A stretch of 64,000 nt of DNA from an uncultured Curvibacter sp. (GTDB lineage Bacteria; Pseudomonadota; Gammaproteobacteria; Burkholderiales; Burkholderiaceae_C): contig CAIKMN010000031.1 in the NCBI GenBank assembly GCA_903828535.1, forward strand, positions 124,001-188,000, in the 5' to 3' direction. Within the stretch, counting starts at the first letter, position 1. Each line of letters starts with the position of its first letter. Of the stretch, positions 9,295 to 18,128 are shown one piece after another. The notes beneath the pieces are model-generated. The model was not told the DNA's origin, did no database searches, and was given only the letters and a program-made list of their open reading frames with translations. A program made the position numbers and the translations under genes.

Positions 9295-10011
9295 TCAGGG
9301 GCGGGGTGCTCGGGGTCGCCCCGCTTTGGCAGGGGTCAAGCGGCGCGCCGTCTGGCCCTGTAAAGCGTCAATGAATTCAGGGTCTCCCAAGACCCAACCC
9401 TGCCGAGTGGTGGTCTCAATTTGCTCAATCTCCGCAGCCGACAAGCCCGCCTCCACTTGAGCCGCATAAGCGGCCTCACGCGCAAAAGGGGTGTTGCCCA
9501 AGGCCCAATAATCGGCATGAGGCCCCCATCCGCGGCCCAACATCGATTCGGGCAAATGGGGGGCCGGACGTCCAGCGTAGTGCGCGCCAGGGCTCCAAGC
9601 GGGTTCAAAAGGGTGCATGGTCAAGCCCTCGCGCACCGAGAGGGTGTCTAAAAACACCATGACAGGCAAAACAAATCTTCCCGGTTGCAAGGCGCTGACG
9701 CGGTAACGCCCCTCCCAAAGGGTACCGCTGCGGCCATGACGGGCGTTGTATTGGCGTGTGTATTTGCGGCCCAGGGCCTGCATAAAAACAGACAAGGCCT
9801 GTGAGTGCGAAGGCGTCAACAGCCAAAAAACCCGGTTTTCGGTGAAGGCCCAAGCGTGCACTTCAACCCCTGAGTCAGCGGCGTAGTCTTTGGCGACTTG
9901 CAGCAGGCTCCGACGGTCGGCATCGTCCACAAAAACCGGCGCACCGTTGTGCCCCGACTGCATCACCAAGTGCGGCAAACCGGGGAGAGATAAACGGGGA
10001 AGGCGGGCCAT
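9295..10011 (-). CDS. REP-associated tyrosine transposase-like protein (IS200-like Y1 fold), HUH motif lost
   Basis: The N-terminus MARLPRLSLPGLPHLVMQSG and the stretch GRKYTRQYNARHGRSGTLWEGRYR are hallmarks of the REP-associated tyrosine transposase (RAYT/TnpA_REP) family, which nicks single-stranded REP palindromes. The usual metal-binding His-x-His that follows PN is replaced here: residues 58-62 read ENRVF. The candidate catalytic tyrosines (84, 88) remain. The C-terminal GDPEFIDAL...GRPR tail is also seen in RAYT-like proteins. Metal-dependent nicking is therefore doubtful, while DNA binding may persist. No IS ends flank it. The reading frame is intact (238 aa), which suggests selection rather than decay. 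Confidence 0.8.
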   Translation of the reverse strand: MARLPRLSLPGLPHLVMQSGHNGAPVFVDDADRRSLLQVAKDYAADSGVEVHAWAFTENRVFWLLTPSHSQALSVFMQALGRKYTRQYNARHGRSGTLWEGRYRVSALQPGRFVLPVMVFLDTLSVREGLTMHPFEPAWSPGAHYAGRPAPHLPESMLGRGWGPHADYWALGNTPFAREAAYAAQVEAGLSAAEIEQIETTTRQGWVLGDPEFIDALQGQTARRLTPAKAGRPRAPRP

Positions 10012-10028
10012 GACGTTGGTAATGAGGG

Positions 10029-10056
10029 GTTGTGAGTGACTTGTTGTGAGTGACTT
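10029..10056. repeat. 14-bp intergenic tandem duplication
   Basis: Two perfect copies of GTTGTGAGTGACTT (10029-10042 and 10043-10056) lie between the start of the transposase-like gene and the end of the methyltransferase gene. Confidence 0.95.
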
Positions 10057-10082
10057 ATTTTGAAAGGCTTAAACGGTCACCA

Positions 10083-11018
10083 TCAACCGGCCTCACTGGC
10101 CACTGGAAAGCGGGTGGCCGCCAACGCTTGCAAGCCAAACTCAGCCAGCAATGCCTGCAAGCGCTCCGCCGCAGCCAAGGCCCTTTGCCCTCGGGGTTGC
10201 CCAACCCCAGCAGGTTCTTTTTTGGCCAAAATCAACTCGTTCTTCATGCTGTGTTCCCAACCGACCAGCTCGGTCACGGTCACTTCATAGCCTTGCGACT
10301 CCAAATACAAACAGCGCAACACATTGGTCAATTGGCTGCCCATTTCACGCGTATGCAAGGGATGGCGCCACAACTCGGCCAGGGGGGTTTGCTTCAAAAA
10401 CAAGGCCTTGTTTTGACGCAAATGGCTCGCTAACTCGGCTTGACAGCAAGGCACCAGCACCATGTAGCGGGCCTGCTTGGCCAAGCCAAAGGCGATGGCG
10501 TCATCGGTGGCGGTATCGCAAGCGTGCAAAGCGGTGACCATGTCGATGCGCTCGGGCAACCGAACATCGCTCGTGGCTTCGGCCACGGTCGTGTCAATGA
10601 ACGACATGCGATCAAATCCCATCTTTGCGGCCATGACTTTGGAGTGCTCGACCAACTCGGCGCGGGTTTCGATGCCATAGATATGGCCACGACCCAAGGC
10701 CTTGAAAAACAAGTCGTAAATGATGAAGCCCAAGTAAGACTTGCCCGCGCCGTGGTCGGCCAAGGTGGGGCCAACCGGTTGATGGGCAGCAGGATGCGTT
10801 GGGCGTTGTGGTTCGCTTGCCAACCACTCTTTCAACAAGGTTTCGATGAACTGAAACAAGTGATAAACCTGCTTTAATTTGCGCCGAGAGTCTTGGTTCA
10901 AGCGGCCTTCGCGGGTCAGGATGTGCAGGTCCTGCAGCAAGGCAATCGACTGACCGGGCCGAATGACCTCGGCCACAACGGGATCGAGGTCAGGGCGTTT
11001 TGATTTCATGGACTTCAT
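10083..11018 (-). CDS. Class I SAM-dependent methyltransferase, Methyltransf_32-like
   Basis: This 311-residue protein has a SAM-binding motif I variant DHGAGKSYLGFIIYDLF, a following acidic IYGIETRAELVE strand, and the motif LHACDTATDDAIA. Those are characteristic of the Methyltransf_32 group, which is related to the C-terminal domain of GSTCD. A VLVPCCQAEL stretch follows. The substrate is unknown and I do not assign one. Start ATG 11018; an internal ATG nine bases on is also possible. It lies between the transposase-like gene and the DUF1415 gene on the same strand, with 14-bp tandem repeats in both flanking gaps. Confidence 0.8.
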   Translation of the reverse strand: MKSMKSKRPDLDPVVAEVIRPGQSIALLQDLHILTREGRLNQDSRRKLKQVYHLFQFIETLLKEWLASEPQRPTHPAAHQPVGPTLADHGAGKSYLGFIIYDLFFKALGRGHIYGIETRAELVEHSKVMAAKMGFDRMSFIDTTVAEATSDVRLPERIDMVTALHACDTATDDAIAFGLAKQARYMVLVPCCQAELASHLRQNKALFLKQTPLAELWRHPLHTREMGSQLTNVLRCLYLESQGYEVTVTELVGWEHSMKNELILAKKEPAGVGQPRGQRALAAAERLQALLAEFGLQALAATRFPVASEAG

Positions 11019-11024
11019 TGATCG

Positions 11025-11066
11025 GGCTTTAATGAGTTGGCTTTAATTATTTGGCTTTATTGACTG
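11025..11066. repeat. 14-bp-period intergenic tandem array, three imperfect units
   Basis: Units beginning GGCTTTA occur at 11025, 11039 and 11053, exactly 14 bp apart, and differ only in their last bases. The array fills most of the gap between the methyltransferase start and the DUF1415 stop. Confidence 0.9.
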
Positions 11067-11084
11067 GGTGTCGGTTCTTGGCCG

Positions 11085-11657
11085 TCATCGGAGATGAGGC
11101 CCCGATGACGGCCCCAACCCCAAGGCCTGCCAACCGGCGTTGCCCATTTCCCGCAACAAAGCCAGGTTGCGCTCGAAAATGGCCTCGGCTTCTGGAAAGG
11201 CCGCAACAGCCCGCTCAATGCTGTCTTCGCGCAACAAGTGCAATGCGGGATAAGGCGCTCGGTTCACTTTGTGCCCCGGGTCATCGGGTGGGGCGTCAAA
11301 AAACTCAAAGCGTGGGTGAAAAGGGGCAATTTGAAGGGCCCCCTCAAAACCCAATTGGCGCAGGGTGCGTTCGGCACGGGGCAAAAAGGCGTGCATTTCC
11401 AAAAATTCTGGCCATGCGAGCGGCAGCACCAAGACGGTGGTGTCGCGCTCAGTGGCTGAAGCGGCTGCCAAGGCCGTTAATTCTTGCCTCAGGGCGTCGA
11501 GCACATCGCCCTCTTGTGTGGCCAAACTGAGCTGCCAATAGATTTGTTTTTTGACGTGCACCGCTTTGGCAAAGGGACAGAGGTTCAAACCGATCACGGC
11601 CCGCTCCAACCAGCCCGTCATGTCTTGCAAAACGCGGTCTTCATCGAGGGGGTTCAT
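11085..11657 (-). CDS. DUF1415 family protein
   Basis: This 190-residue protein matches the DUF1415 family, whose hallmark near the N-terminus is WLERAVIGLNLCPFAKAV. Other recognisable parts are LVLPLAWPEFLEM and the FHPRFEFFDAPPDDPGHKVN segment before NRAPYPALHLLRE. The single Cys in NLCPF is conserved in the family; no function is established that I know of. ATG 11657 overlaps the dgt stop as ATGA, so the gene is the tail of the pil-aro-dgt operon. Six residues upstream of this ATG in the same frame are not conserved. Confidence 0.85.
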   Translation of the reverse strand: MNPLDEDRVLQDMTGWLERAVIGLNLCPFAKAVHVKKQIYWQLSLATQEGDVLDALRQELTALAAASATERDTTVLVLPLAWPEFLEMHAFLPRAERTLRQLGFEGALQIAPFHPRFEFFDAPPDDPGHKVNRAPYPALHLLREDSIERAVAAFPEAEAIFERNLALLREMGNAGWQALGLGPSSGPHLR

Positions 11658-12847
11658 GCCGTGCCACCCAACCACTGGATGCCCGTCAAACGCTCGTGCT
11701 CTCGGAGGGCAAAGCGGTCGGTCATGCCCGCGATGTAATCCACCACGGCGCGCAACACATCGGCTTGCGTCGCAAAATGGGCCTGCATTTCAGCGGGGCT
11801 GTCGATGTAGAGGCGAAACAAATCTTGCACCACACCGCTGGCCCGATCGGTGGTCGCCATTACCTGAGGATGGCGATAGAGGGCACTGAACAAAAACCGC
11901 TTCAGTATTTTCGATTCCTGGGCCATGCGCTCACTGAAACACACCAACGGCGGGGCTTGCCGCACCGCTTCGAGCGAGTCAATGCCGTGCGAATTCAAGG
12001 CTTCAGAGGTGGCGGCCATCAGGTCATAAATTTGGGCGCTGAGCATGCGACGGATGGTTTCATACAACAAGCGACGACCGCTTTGGGGCTGAGACAAATC
12101 AGGAAACTCCGCCAAGGTGGCGCGACGGTGTTCGTCAAACAAAGGCACATCGGCCAACTGCGCCAGCGAAATCAGGCCGGAACGAACGCCGTCATCGATG
12201 TCGTGGGCGTTGTAGGCGATTTCATCGGCCAAGTTGCAGAGCTGGGCCTCTAAGCTGGGCTGGGTTTTATCGAGGAAGCGCCGACCCACGCCGCCCGGCT
12301 CCAGGATTTCAAGGGCCCTGGCGTTGTTCAGGGAGCAGTGCTTCAAAATGCCTTCGCGGGTTTCAAAGGTCAAATTCAAACCATCAAAGGCGGGATAGCG
12401 GTGTTCGAGCTCGTCGACGACGCGCAAGCTTTGCAGGTTGTGCTCAAAGCCGCTCAGGGTCTTGGTGCCTGCTGTGCCCACGGGGGCCGCTGGCTTCAAT
12501 TGCTGCACACATTGGTTCAAGGCATCTTGGCCCGCATGGCCAAAGGGGGTGTGGCCCAAATCGTGGGCCAAGGCAATCGCCTCGACCAGGTCTTCGTTGA
12601 GTTGCAAGGCCCGTGCAACGGAACGCCCCAATTGAGCCACTTCCAAAGAATGGGTCATGCGGGTGCGAAACAAATCGCCTTCGTGGTTCAAGAACACCTG
12701 CGTTTTGTAGACCAAGCGCCGAAAGGCCGATGAGTGGACGATGCGGTCTCGGTCGCGCTGAAAGTCATCTCGCGTCGGGGCGGCCGCTTCAGAAAATCGA
12801 CGACCGCGCGAGCGGGCTGGCTGACTGGCGAAAACGGCAAGGGTCAT
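11654..12847 (-). CDS. dgt: Deoxyguanosinetriphosphate triphosphohydrolase-like HD protein
   Basis: This 397-residue HD-domain phosphohydrolase would cleave dNTPs to nucleoside and triphosphate. His66 (RMTHSLEV) and His95-Asp96 (LAHDLGHTPFGH) are the metal ligands, with a further Asp in NLADEIAYNAHDIDDG. The length matches the shorter dgt-like family that lacks the E. coli Dgt extensions. Start ATG 12847 (MTLAVFASQ) lies 31 bp after aroB; the upstream frame is not conserved. aroB-dgt order is common in Burkholderiales. Confidence 0.92.
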   Translation of the reverse strand: MTLAVFASQPARSRGRRFSEAAAPTRDDFQRDRDRIVHSSAFRRLVYKTQVFLNHEGDLFRTRMTHSLEVAQLGRSVARALQLNEDLVEAIALAHDLGHTPFGHAGQDALNQCVQQLKPAAPVGTAGTKTLSGFEHNLQSLRVVDELEHRYPAFDGLNLTFETREGILKHCSLNNARALEILEPGGVGRRFLDKTQPSLEAQLCNLADEIAYNAHDIDDGVRSGLISLAQLADVPLFDEHRRATLAEFPDLSQPQSGRRLLYETIRRMLSAQIYDLMAATSEALNSHGIDSLEAVRQAPPLVCFSERMAQESKILKRFLFSALYRHPQVMATTDRASGVVQDLFRLYIDSPAEMQAHFATQADVLRAVVDYIAGMTDRFALREHERLTGIQWLGGTA

Positions 12848-12878
12848 GGCCGTGGGTCTGAAAAGGGAAAAGCAGGTT

Positions 12879-14033
12879 TCAAGCTTGGCAACAAGCGTCG
12901 ATGACTTCACGCACCAGCGCCTCTGGCGCACTTTGCACCACCGCGGTCCCCGGCTTTTGGATCAGCACGAATTTGATATCGCCTGCCTCTGATTTTTTAT
13001 CGTGGCGCATCAAGGCCAAGTAACGTCCGGCGTTGTCTTGAGGGTCCAAAATCGGCGCATTGACCGGCAAGCCAGCCCTTTGAATTAAGGCGCGTAAATC
13101 GGCGACCCACTGCGCGGTGACAAAGCCCAAGCGCTGCGACAACGTCGCGGCCATGACCATGCCGCAGCCGACCGCTTCGCCGTGTAGCCACTCACCAAAA
13201 CCCAAACCCGCTTCAATGGCGTGGCCAAAGGTGTGTCCGAAATTCAGAATGGCCCGCAAACCGGCTTCGCGCTCGTCCTGACCGACCACTTCGGCCTTGA
13301 TCTCACAGCTGCGCTGGACCGCATGGGACAGGGCAGTGGGTTCCAAAACAAGCAAGTCATCGATGTGCTGGTTCAGCCAAGCCAGAAATGCCGTGTCAAA
13401 AATCGGTCCGTACTTGATGACCTCAGCCAAGCCCGCCGACAACTCACGCGCTGGCAGGGACTTGAGCAAAGACAAATCACACAACACGCGCTGAGGCTGA
13501 TAAAAAGCCCCAATCATGTTCTTACCCAAAGGGTGGTTGATGGCGGTTTTGCCGCCCACTGAAGAGTCCACTTGGGCGAGCAAGGTGGTGGGCAATTGCA
13601 CAAAGGGCACGCCGCGCATGTAGCTCGCGGCGGCAAAACCCGCCATGTCGCCAACCACACCACCGCCCAAGGCATAGATCACCGTTTTACGGTCACAGCC
13701 GTTGGCCAAGAGCGCATCAAAAATCAGATTCAACGTCTCCCAAGTTTTGAAGGCCTCGCCGTCGGGCAACACCACTTCAAACAACTGGGCATGACGTGTT
13801 CCCAAAGCCAACTTGAGTCGCGCCGCATACAACGCAGACACCGTCGTGTTGCTGACAATCAAAGCCGAGTGGCCCTTGAGTCCCTCAAAGCTGACCGGGT
13901 CCGATAGCAAAGATTCACCAATCAGAATGTCGTAGCTGCGCTCAGCAAAATCAATTTGGATGCGCTTTGCAGGAGAGGTTAAAGCGCCTGAGGGGGCTGC
14001 AGCGCTTGGCACCGAATGAGACAAAGACGCCAT
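12879..14033 (-). CDS. aroB: 3-dehydroquinate synthase
   Basis: AroB (about 384 aa) converts DAHP to 3-dehydroquinate in the shikimate pathway using NAD and a divalent metal. Visible are the NAD-binding [13 protein letters not shown], the substrate segment [20 protein letters not shown], and the metal-binding region with [16 protein letters not shown] and LHGEAV. ATG 14033 starts 2 bp after the aroK stop; a TTG two codons earlier overlaps that stop and is less likely. The first 25 residues are a variable Ala/Ser/Pro extension. It follows aroK, the standard pairing. Confidence 0.96.
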   Translation of the reverse strand: MASLSHSVPSAAAPSGALTSPAKRIQIDFAERSYDILIGESLLSDPVSFEGLKGHSALIVSNTTVSALYAARLKLALGTRHAQLFEVVLPDGEAFKTWETLNLIFDALLANGCDRKTVIYALGGGVVGDMAGFAAASYMRGVPFVQLPTTLLAQVDSSVGGKTAINHPLGKNMIGAFYQPQRVLCDLSLLKSLPARELSAGLAEVIKYGPIFDTAFLAWLNQHIDDLLVLEPTALSHAVQRSCEIKAEVVGQDEREAGLRAILNFGHTFGHAIEAGLGFGEWLHGEAVGCGMVMAATLSQRLGFVTAQWVADLRALIQRAGLPVNAPILDPQDNAGRYLALMRHDKKSEAGDIKFVLIQKPGTAVVQSAPEALVREVIDACCQA

Positions 14034-14035
14034 GG

Positions 14036-14608
14036 TCAAAAAGACCTTTCCGTTTGGTGCGCTGGCTGACTTGATTGAGATTGCACTTTCTCAGGGTCAG
14101 GCCAAGGCAGGTTGAACCGATTCGAGATGTCCCGCACCAACAAATTCATGGAAGGCCGTCCGGTCTCAAGGATCAAGGAAGCCGAAGCGGTGTACCAGGC
14201 GTCTCGTGCGCTGAACAATTCTTGCAGTTTGGCCATCGGATCGGCCACCTGCAACAAGGGGCGCAGCTTGTCGTGGCGCAGACGGCGCATCAATTCTTCG
14301 GGCTTGGCCCGCAAATAAACACTACGTCCACAGGCTTTTAACAATTCACGGTTGGGGGCTTGGGTCACGATGCCGCCGCCGGTGGACACCACGCCAGGGT
14401 GGTTCTGCATGACCTCCGCCAGCACCTCGGATTCAAGCACCCGAAAAGCCGCTTCGCCCTCGCGCTGAAAATACTCGCGAATGGAAACGCCCAAACGCGC
14501 TTCAATGATTGCATCGGTGTCGGCAAAAGGCACGGCCAAGCGTCGCGCCAAATGGCGACCCACTGTGGTTTTGCCGGCGCCCGGCATGCCGATCAAGACA
14601 CAAAGCAT
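14036..14608 (-). CDS. aroK: Shikimate kinase
   Basis: This 190-residue kinase phosphorylates shikimate with ATP. The P-loop GMPGAGKTT is at residues 7-15, substrate Asp32 is in FADTD, the shikimate-binding GGGIV follows VVSTGGG, and the lid segment [11 protein letters not shown] supplies arginines. It is 40 bp downstream of pilQ on the same strand, the conserved pilMNOPQ-aroKB arrangement of beta- and gammaproteobacteria. Confidence 0.95.
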   Translation of the reverse strand: MLCVLIGMPGAGKTTVGRHLARRLAVPFADTDAIIEARLGVSIREYFQREGEAAFRVLESEVLAEVMQNHPGVVSTGGGIVTQAPNRELLKACGRSVYLRAKPEELMRRLRHDKLRPLLQVADPMAKLQELFSARDAWYTASASLILETGRPSMNLLVRDISNRFNLPWPDPEKVQSQSSQPAHQTERSF

Positions 14609-14648
14609 CCCCTCATTGTAAGTTAGCCCCTGCAGACGGCGCCTGCGC

Positions 14649-16244
14649 TCAATCCGCGGCCTCCACTGTCCCCGCCGCCTCCACGATGACGCGGGGTGAA
14701 ATGAAGATCAGCAACTCCTGCTTGGATTGCGTTTTGGTTTTGGTTCTGAACAAGGCCCCCAAAACTGGCACATCGCCCAGCAAAGGAACTTGCGTCTGAC
14801 TCAGCACCTCGTTGGTTGAATAAATCCCGCCGATCACCACCGTGCCGCCGTTTTCCACCAAAACCTGGGTCCGCACGTGCTTGGTGTCGATGGTGATGCC
14901 GGCCGCGGTGGTGGTGCTGGGACTGTCTTTGTTCACATCCAGCTCCAAAATGACCTTGCCGTCGGGGGTGATCTGGGGCGTGACCTCTAGGCTCAAAACG
15001 GCTTTTCTGAAGGAGACCGAGGTGGCGCCACTGGCAGTCGCTTGTTGATACGGAATCTCAGTGCCTTGCTCAATCACCGCCTTGGTTTGATCGGCGGTGA
15101 CGACCCTTGGACTGGACAAGACATGGCCTTGACCATCGGCCTCCAAAGCGGAAATTTCCAGATTCAAAATTTGACTGGTGCCTGCTTTAAAAATAGAGAC
15201 GCCCAAACTGGCTGGCGGGTAACCGCCCTGGCCCACCGCCGGCAAACTAATAAAAGTGGACGTGCTGGCCAAAGGCACGGCTGGCGTCGCACTGCTGCCC
15301 AAACCCACCTGAGTGCCGCCCTTGGACCCGAGCAAGGCGCCGCCGCCCAAACGAACACCCAGTGAACTGCCAAAGCTGGCATTGGCTTCCACAATTTTGG
15401 CTTCAATCAGCACCTGGCGCAGCGCCACGTCCAACTTTTTGATCAAAGCCGCCACGGCCACTTGCCGTTGCGGGGTATCGGTCACGAACAGTTGGTTGGT
15501 CCTCGGCTCGGCCATGACGACGCCTCGGCCTGATAGAAATTTGGCGCTCGAGCCGCCCCCGCCCGCAAACCCACCCCCACCCCCACCCCCAAGTCCGCCA
15601 CCGCCTCCGCCTAAACCGGCACCGCCACCGCCACCGGCAGGAAAACTCCCCACGGAGGGCGATCCACGCAATTGACCCGCCAGATCGATGGCATGGGCGT
15701 AGTTGAGTTGATAAGACTCAGTGACCAAGGGTTCTAAGCGCTCCTGCCACTGCGCCGTTTCCCATTCGCGTTTGATGCGCCCCTCCACCTCACTGATGGG
15801 GCCAATCCAAATGACATTGCCTTGGACATGTTGGGTCAACCCTTTGGCTTCCAGAATGATTTGTAAGGCTTGGTCCCAAGGCACCTCTTTGAGCCGAAGG
15901 GTCAAGCTGCCCTTGACTGAATCAGAGACCACCAGATTCAGATGGGTGAAGTCGGCCAACACCTTAAGGGCAGAGCGCACATCGATGTTTTGGAAATTCA
16001 GGGTGATGGGCGCACCCTCAAAATTGGATTTGAAAGAAACCGTGGGGATTGCCAAAGGGAAGGAAGCGCTTAAAGTGGCGAATTGAGGGGCCGCCGTTGA
16101 TAAATTCGGCGAAGGCTGGGGGCGGGTCATCGGTGCCATTTCTGCAGCCAGCGCCCCACTCAACAGAAAAACAAAATGGGCACCCATACCGACGCTTTCT
16201 CGCCAAACCCAGCGCCGTGGTTTTTTGATGATTTTGATGCTCAT
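14649..16244 (-). CDS. pilQ: Type IV pilus secretin PilQ, short form
   Basis: PilQ forms the outer-membrane channel for the type IV pilus. From ATG 16244 (ATGA overlap with pilP) the protein has 531 residues, with a signal-like hydrophobic segment near 20-34. An STN/N0 domain lies at about 77-147 (ITLNFQNIDVRSALKVLADF), then an N1/NolW domain interrupted by a Gly-rich run at 203-231. The secretin domain holds VEANASFGSSLGVRLGGG and VLSSPRVVTADQTKAVIEQG, with VVIGGIYSTNE and PLLGDVPVLGALFR near the end. Most PilQ proteins are longer and carry AMIN domains before N0; none is visible here. Confidence 0.93.
   Translation of the reverse strand: MSIKIIKKPRRWVWRESVGMGAHFVFLLSGALAAEMAPMTRPQPSPNLSTAAPQFATLSASFPLAIPTVSFKSNFEGAPITLNFQNIDVRSALKVLADFTHLNLVVSDSVKGSLTLRLKEVPWDQALQIILEAKGLTQHVQGNVIWIGPISEVEGRIKREWETAQWQERLEPLVTESYQLNYAHAIDLAGQLRGSPSVGSFPAGGGGGAGLGGGGGGLGGGGGGGFAGGGGSSAKFLSGRGVVMAEPRTNQLFVTDTPQRQVAVAALIKKLDVALRQVLIEAKIVEANASFGSSLGVRLGGGALLGSKGGTQVGLGSSATPAVPLASTSTFISLPAVGQGGYPPASLGVSIFKAGTSQILNLEISALEADGQGHVLSSPRVVTADQTKAVIEQGTEIPYQQATASGATSVSFRKAVLSLEVTPQITPDGKVILELDVNKDSPSTTTAAGITIDTKHVRTQVLVENGGTVVIGGIYSTNEVLSQTQVPLLGDVPVLGALFRTKTKTQSKQELLIFISPRVIVEAAGTVEAAD
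15551..15641 (-). repeat. Gly-codon low-complexity tract inside pilQ
   Basis: A C-rich run on the plus strand (CCACCCC and CCGCCA units) encodes an almost pure glycine linker at PilQ residues 203-231, inside the N1 domain. Confidence 0.9.
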
Positions 16245-16861
16245 GGCACAACGTCCGTGGCGGTGACCAAAGACAAGGTGAGGCTTTTTTGCTGCCAAAC
16301 CAAAACCCCTTGAGGCGTCCTCGATTTGAGGCGATGGCTCAGTTGCACCGTTTGCTCGGCAATGTGTTCCAAACGCCATTCTGAGGTGACCCAAGCACCG
16401 GTTCGCCATGCACCCAACTGTTTGTTCACTTGAATCAAGGCCGCCCGTCCCTCAGCGTCTTGCCACAAGCCTTTCAAGGTCAGCTGCGGCGGCTGATCTG
16501 TGAAGGAGGGGCTGGATGGGCCATCAGAAGCCCATGCTGGGTTAGACGGCGGGCTTGTTTTCGGGCTCTGAAATGGGTCTTTTGACGCCGCAAATCGAAA
16601 AGCTTCGGGCACATATTCAGGGGTCCGAAGCCGCTCGGACTTCAGAAACGGTTCCCCCATCACCTCACCTTTAACCTCACCGTTCTCCCCGTCAAAAGGC
16701 GGTCTTGAAACGGGCTCGGTTTGCAGTTGCCCCTGCATCCAGGCTTGAACGCCCTCTGGACTCTGAGGGGCCCATGAGGTGGGTTTGAACTCGCCACAAC
16801 CGAACAGACCGGTCCCGCACAGAAACCCCAAAACCACAGCCATCCAAAGAGGCCTGCTCAT
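16241..16861 (-). CDS. pilP: PilP, pilus assembly lipoprotein
   Basis: This 206-residue inner-membrane lipoprotein has signal MSRPLWMAVVLGFLCGTGLF followed by GC, the lipobox cysteine at residue 22. PilP links the PilMNO platform to the PilQ secretin. The C-terminal beta-domain contains LTLKGLWQDAEGRAALIQVN and a hydrophobic end. The linker is Pro/Ser-rich, as usual. ATG 16861 overlaps pilO (ATGA) and its stop overlaps pilQ (ATGA). Confidence 0.9.
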   Translation of the reverse strand: MSRPLWMAVVLGFLCGTGLFGCGEFKPTSWAPQSPEGVQAWMQGQLQTEPVSRPPFDGENGEVKGEVMGEPFLKSERLRTPEYVPEAFRFAASKDPFQSPKTSPPSNPAWASDGPSSPSFTDQPPQLTLKGLWQDAEGRAALIQVNKQLGAWRTGAWVTSEWRLEHIAEQTVQLSHRLKSRTPQGVLVWQQKSLTLSLVTATDVVP

Positions 16862-17511
16862 GGGGCCTCTCCGACAAAACGGTAGGTACTGGCACGCACA
16901 TTCCACAACAACCGCTCACTTTGTGGTGCGGGCTCACGAACCAAAGTCCATTGGTTCAAGGTCACAATTCTGGGCAACCTGGCCACGGCGGCACAAAACA
17001 AGGCCACATCGACAAAACGACCGGTCAAACGCATTTGAATGGGCACCTCAATGAGGCCATTTTCCAAATGTTCAGCGCCTGGCTTCAGCCATTCAAATTG
17101 CAACTGGTGCTGGATGGCCAACTGGTCCAAGGACAGCATCAAATTGGGGAGCTCGGCCTTTTGGGGCAACTGCTTCTCGAGTTGATGAAGGCGGCTCTGC
17201 AAAGCTTCCGACTGCTGATGCACAGATTGCGCCTCGCGCCACAGCACCAAGCGGCTGATAAACTGGGTTTTTAGTTGCTGTGACTGCGCCTGCGACTTCT
17301 CTAAATCGGCCTGAGCGGGGTCTACCAGCAAGGGCCAACCCAAGGCCAGAACCAGCGCAAAAATGAACGCGCTCAAACCCCATTGCATCGCCTTCGGCCA
17401 CTCTCCCCCCTGCCGCCAGGTGAGGCCTTCAAACGCGGTTTGGAAACGCCCATGTAGCCTGTCAAAACCAAGTTGAAGTCGCCCCTTTAATTCAGGAACA
17501 AAACGGTTCAT
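16858..17511 (-). CDS. pilO: PilO, inner-membrane pilus alignment protein
   Basis: PilO (217 aa) has a short cytoplasmic head, one transmembrane helix (AFIFALVLALGWPLLV, about 51-66), a coiled-coil (about 70-130, rich in Q, L, E, S) and a C-terminal ferredoxin-like domain. It pairs with PilN in the periplasm. ATG 17511 overlaps the pilN stop as ATGA; the long in-frame extension upstream is not homologous. Position in pilMNOPQ is decisive, since the sequence itself is poorly conserved. Confidence 0.88.
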   Translation of the reverse strand: MNRFVPELKGRLQLGFDRLHGRFQTAFEGLTWRQGGEWPKAMQWGLSAFIFALVLALGWPLLVDPAQADLEKSQAQSQQLKTQFISRLVLWREAQSVHQQSEALQSRLHQLEKQLPQKAELPNLMLSLDQLAIQHQLQFEWLKPGAEHLENGLIEVPIQMRLTGRFVDVALFCAAVARLPRIVTLNQWTLVREPAPQSERLLWNVRASTYRFVGEAP

Positions 17512-18128
17512 GGCGTTCGCTCTTTCAAATCTGCCCAGCGCAAGTGGGCGCGAAGACTGAAATTCAAGGGCCCAAACGACAACAAGGCCGCCGGATTCGA
17601 CGAGGGAGGTGACGAGGGCTCCGAGGCCTCTTGGCGGGCCAGGTCTAACCATTCAACTTGATGAAAAGCGGGTGATTCGTTCATGGCATGAAACAACTCG
17701 GCCACCTGAATTTGCCGTTGGGCGTTGCCTTGCAGGTCCACCTGCAGCCCTGTCAAACTGAGTTTGCTCAAAGTGAGGCCCGGGGCCAGGAGTGGAAGAA
17801 GTTGGTTTAACAAATGCACGGCGGCGTTGCGGTCTTTTTGCAAGGCTTGGATGGCGTCCCAATGGGCATTGACCTCAGCCAAGGTGGGTTTGACGTTGGA
17901 CAAGGCCTCAGTCTGTTGGGTTAACTTTTTAATGCCCCCTTGAAAAATGAGCTGAACTTGCTTTTGCCCCCTTTCTTGATAAGACAGTCCAAGGTGGAAG
18001 ATGACCAATGCGCCCAAGGCCAATCCGGCGCCGACCCCCAGCCGACGCCAAAAGTTTCGACGCCGTTGTGCTTGCTCCCACACCCGGTGTGGCAAGAAAT
18101 TAAAGCTGAAGCTGCGCTGGGGCTTCAT
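17508..18128 (-). CDS. pilN: PilN, inner-membrane pilus alignment protein
   Basis: PilN (206 aa) has the conserved N-terminal peptide FNFLPHR, which docks into the groove of PilM. A transmembrane helix follows (LGVGAGLALGALVIFHLGL, about 29-49), then a coiled coil and a periplasmic domain. It starts at ATG 18128, overlapping the pilM stop by ATGA, and ends overlapping pilO. Confidence 0.9.
   Translation of the reverse strand: MKPQRSFSFNFLPHRVWEQAQRRRNFWRRLGVGAGLALGALVIFHLGLSYQERGQKQVQLIFQGGIKKLTQQTEALSNVKPTLAEVNAHWDAIQALQKDRNAAVHLLNQLLPLLAPGLTLSKLSLTGLQVDLQGNAQRQIQVAELFHAMNESPAFHQVEWLDLARQEASEPSSPPSSNPAALLSFGPLNFSLRAHLRWADLKERTP

Noticed and set aside
9295-10011. Complete insertion sequence around the REP-type transposase gene
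   Set aside because: No terminal hairpins, target duplication or second copy of the gene was seen. Only the gene and a nearby dispersed repeat are supported.
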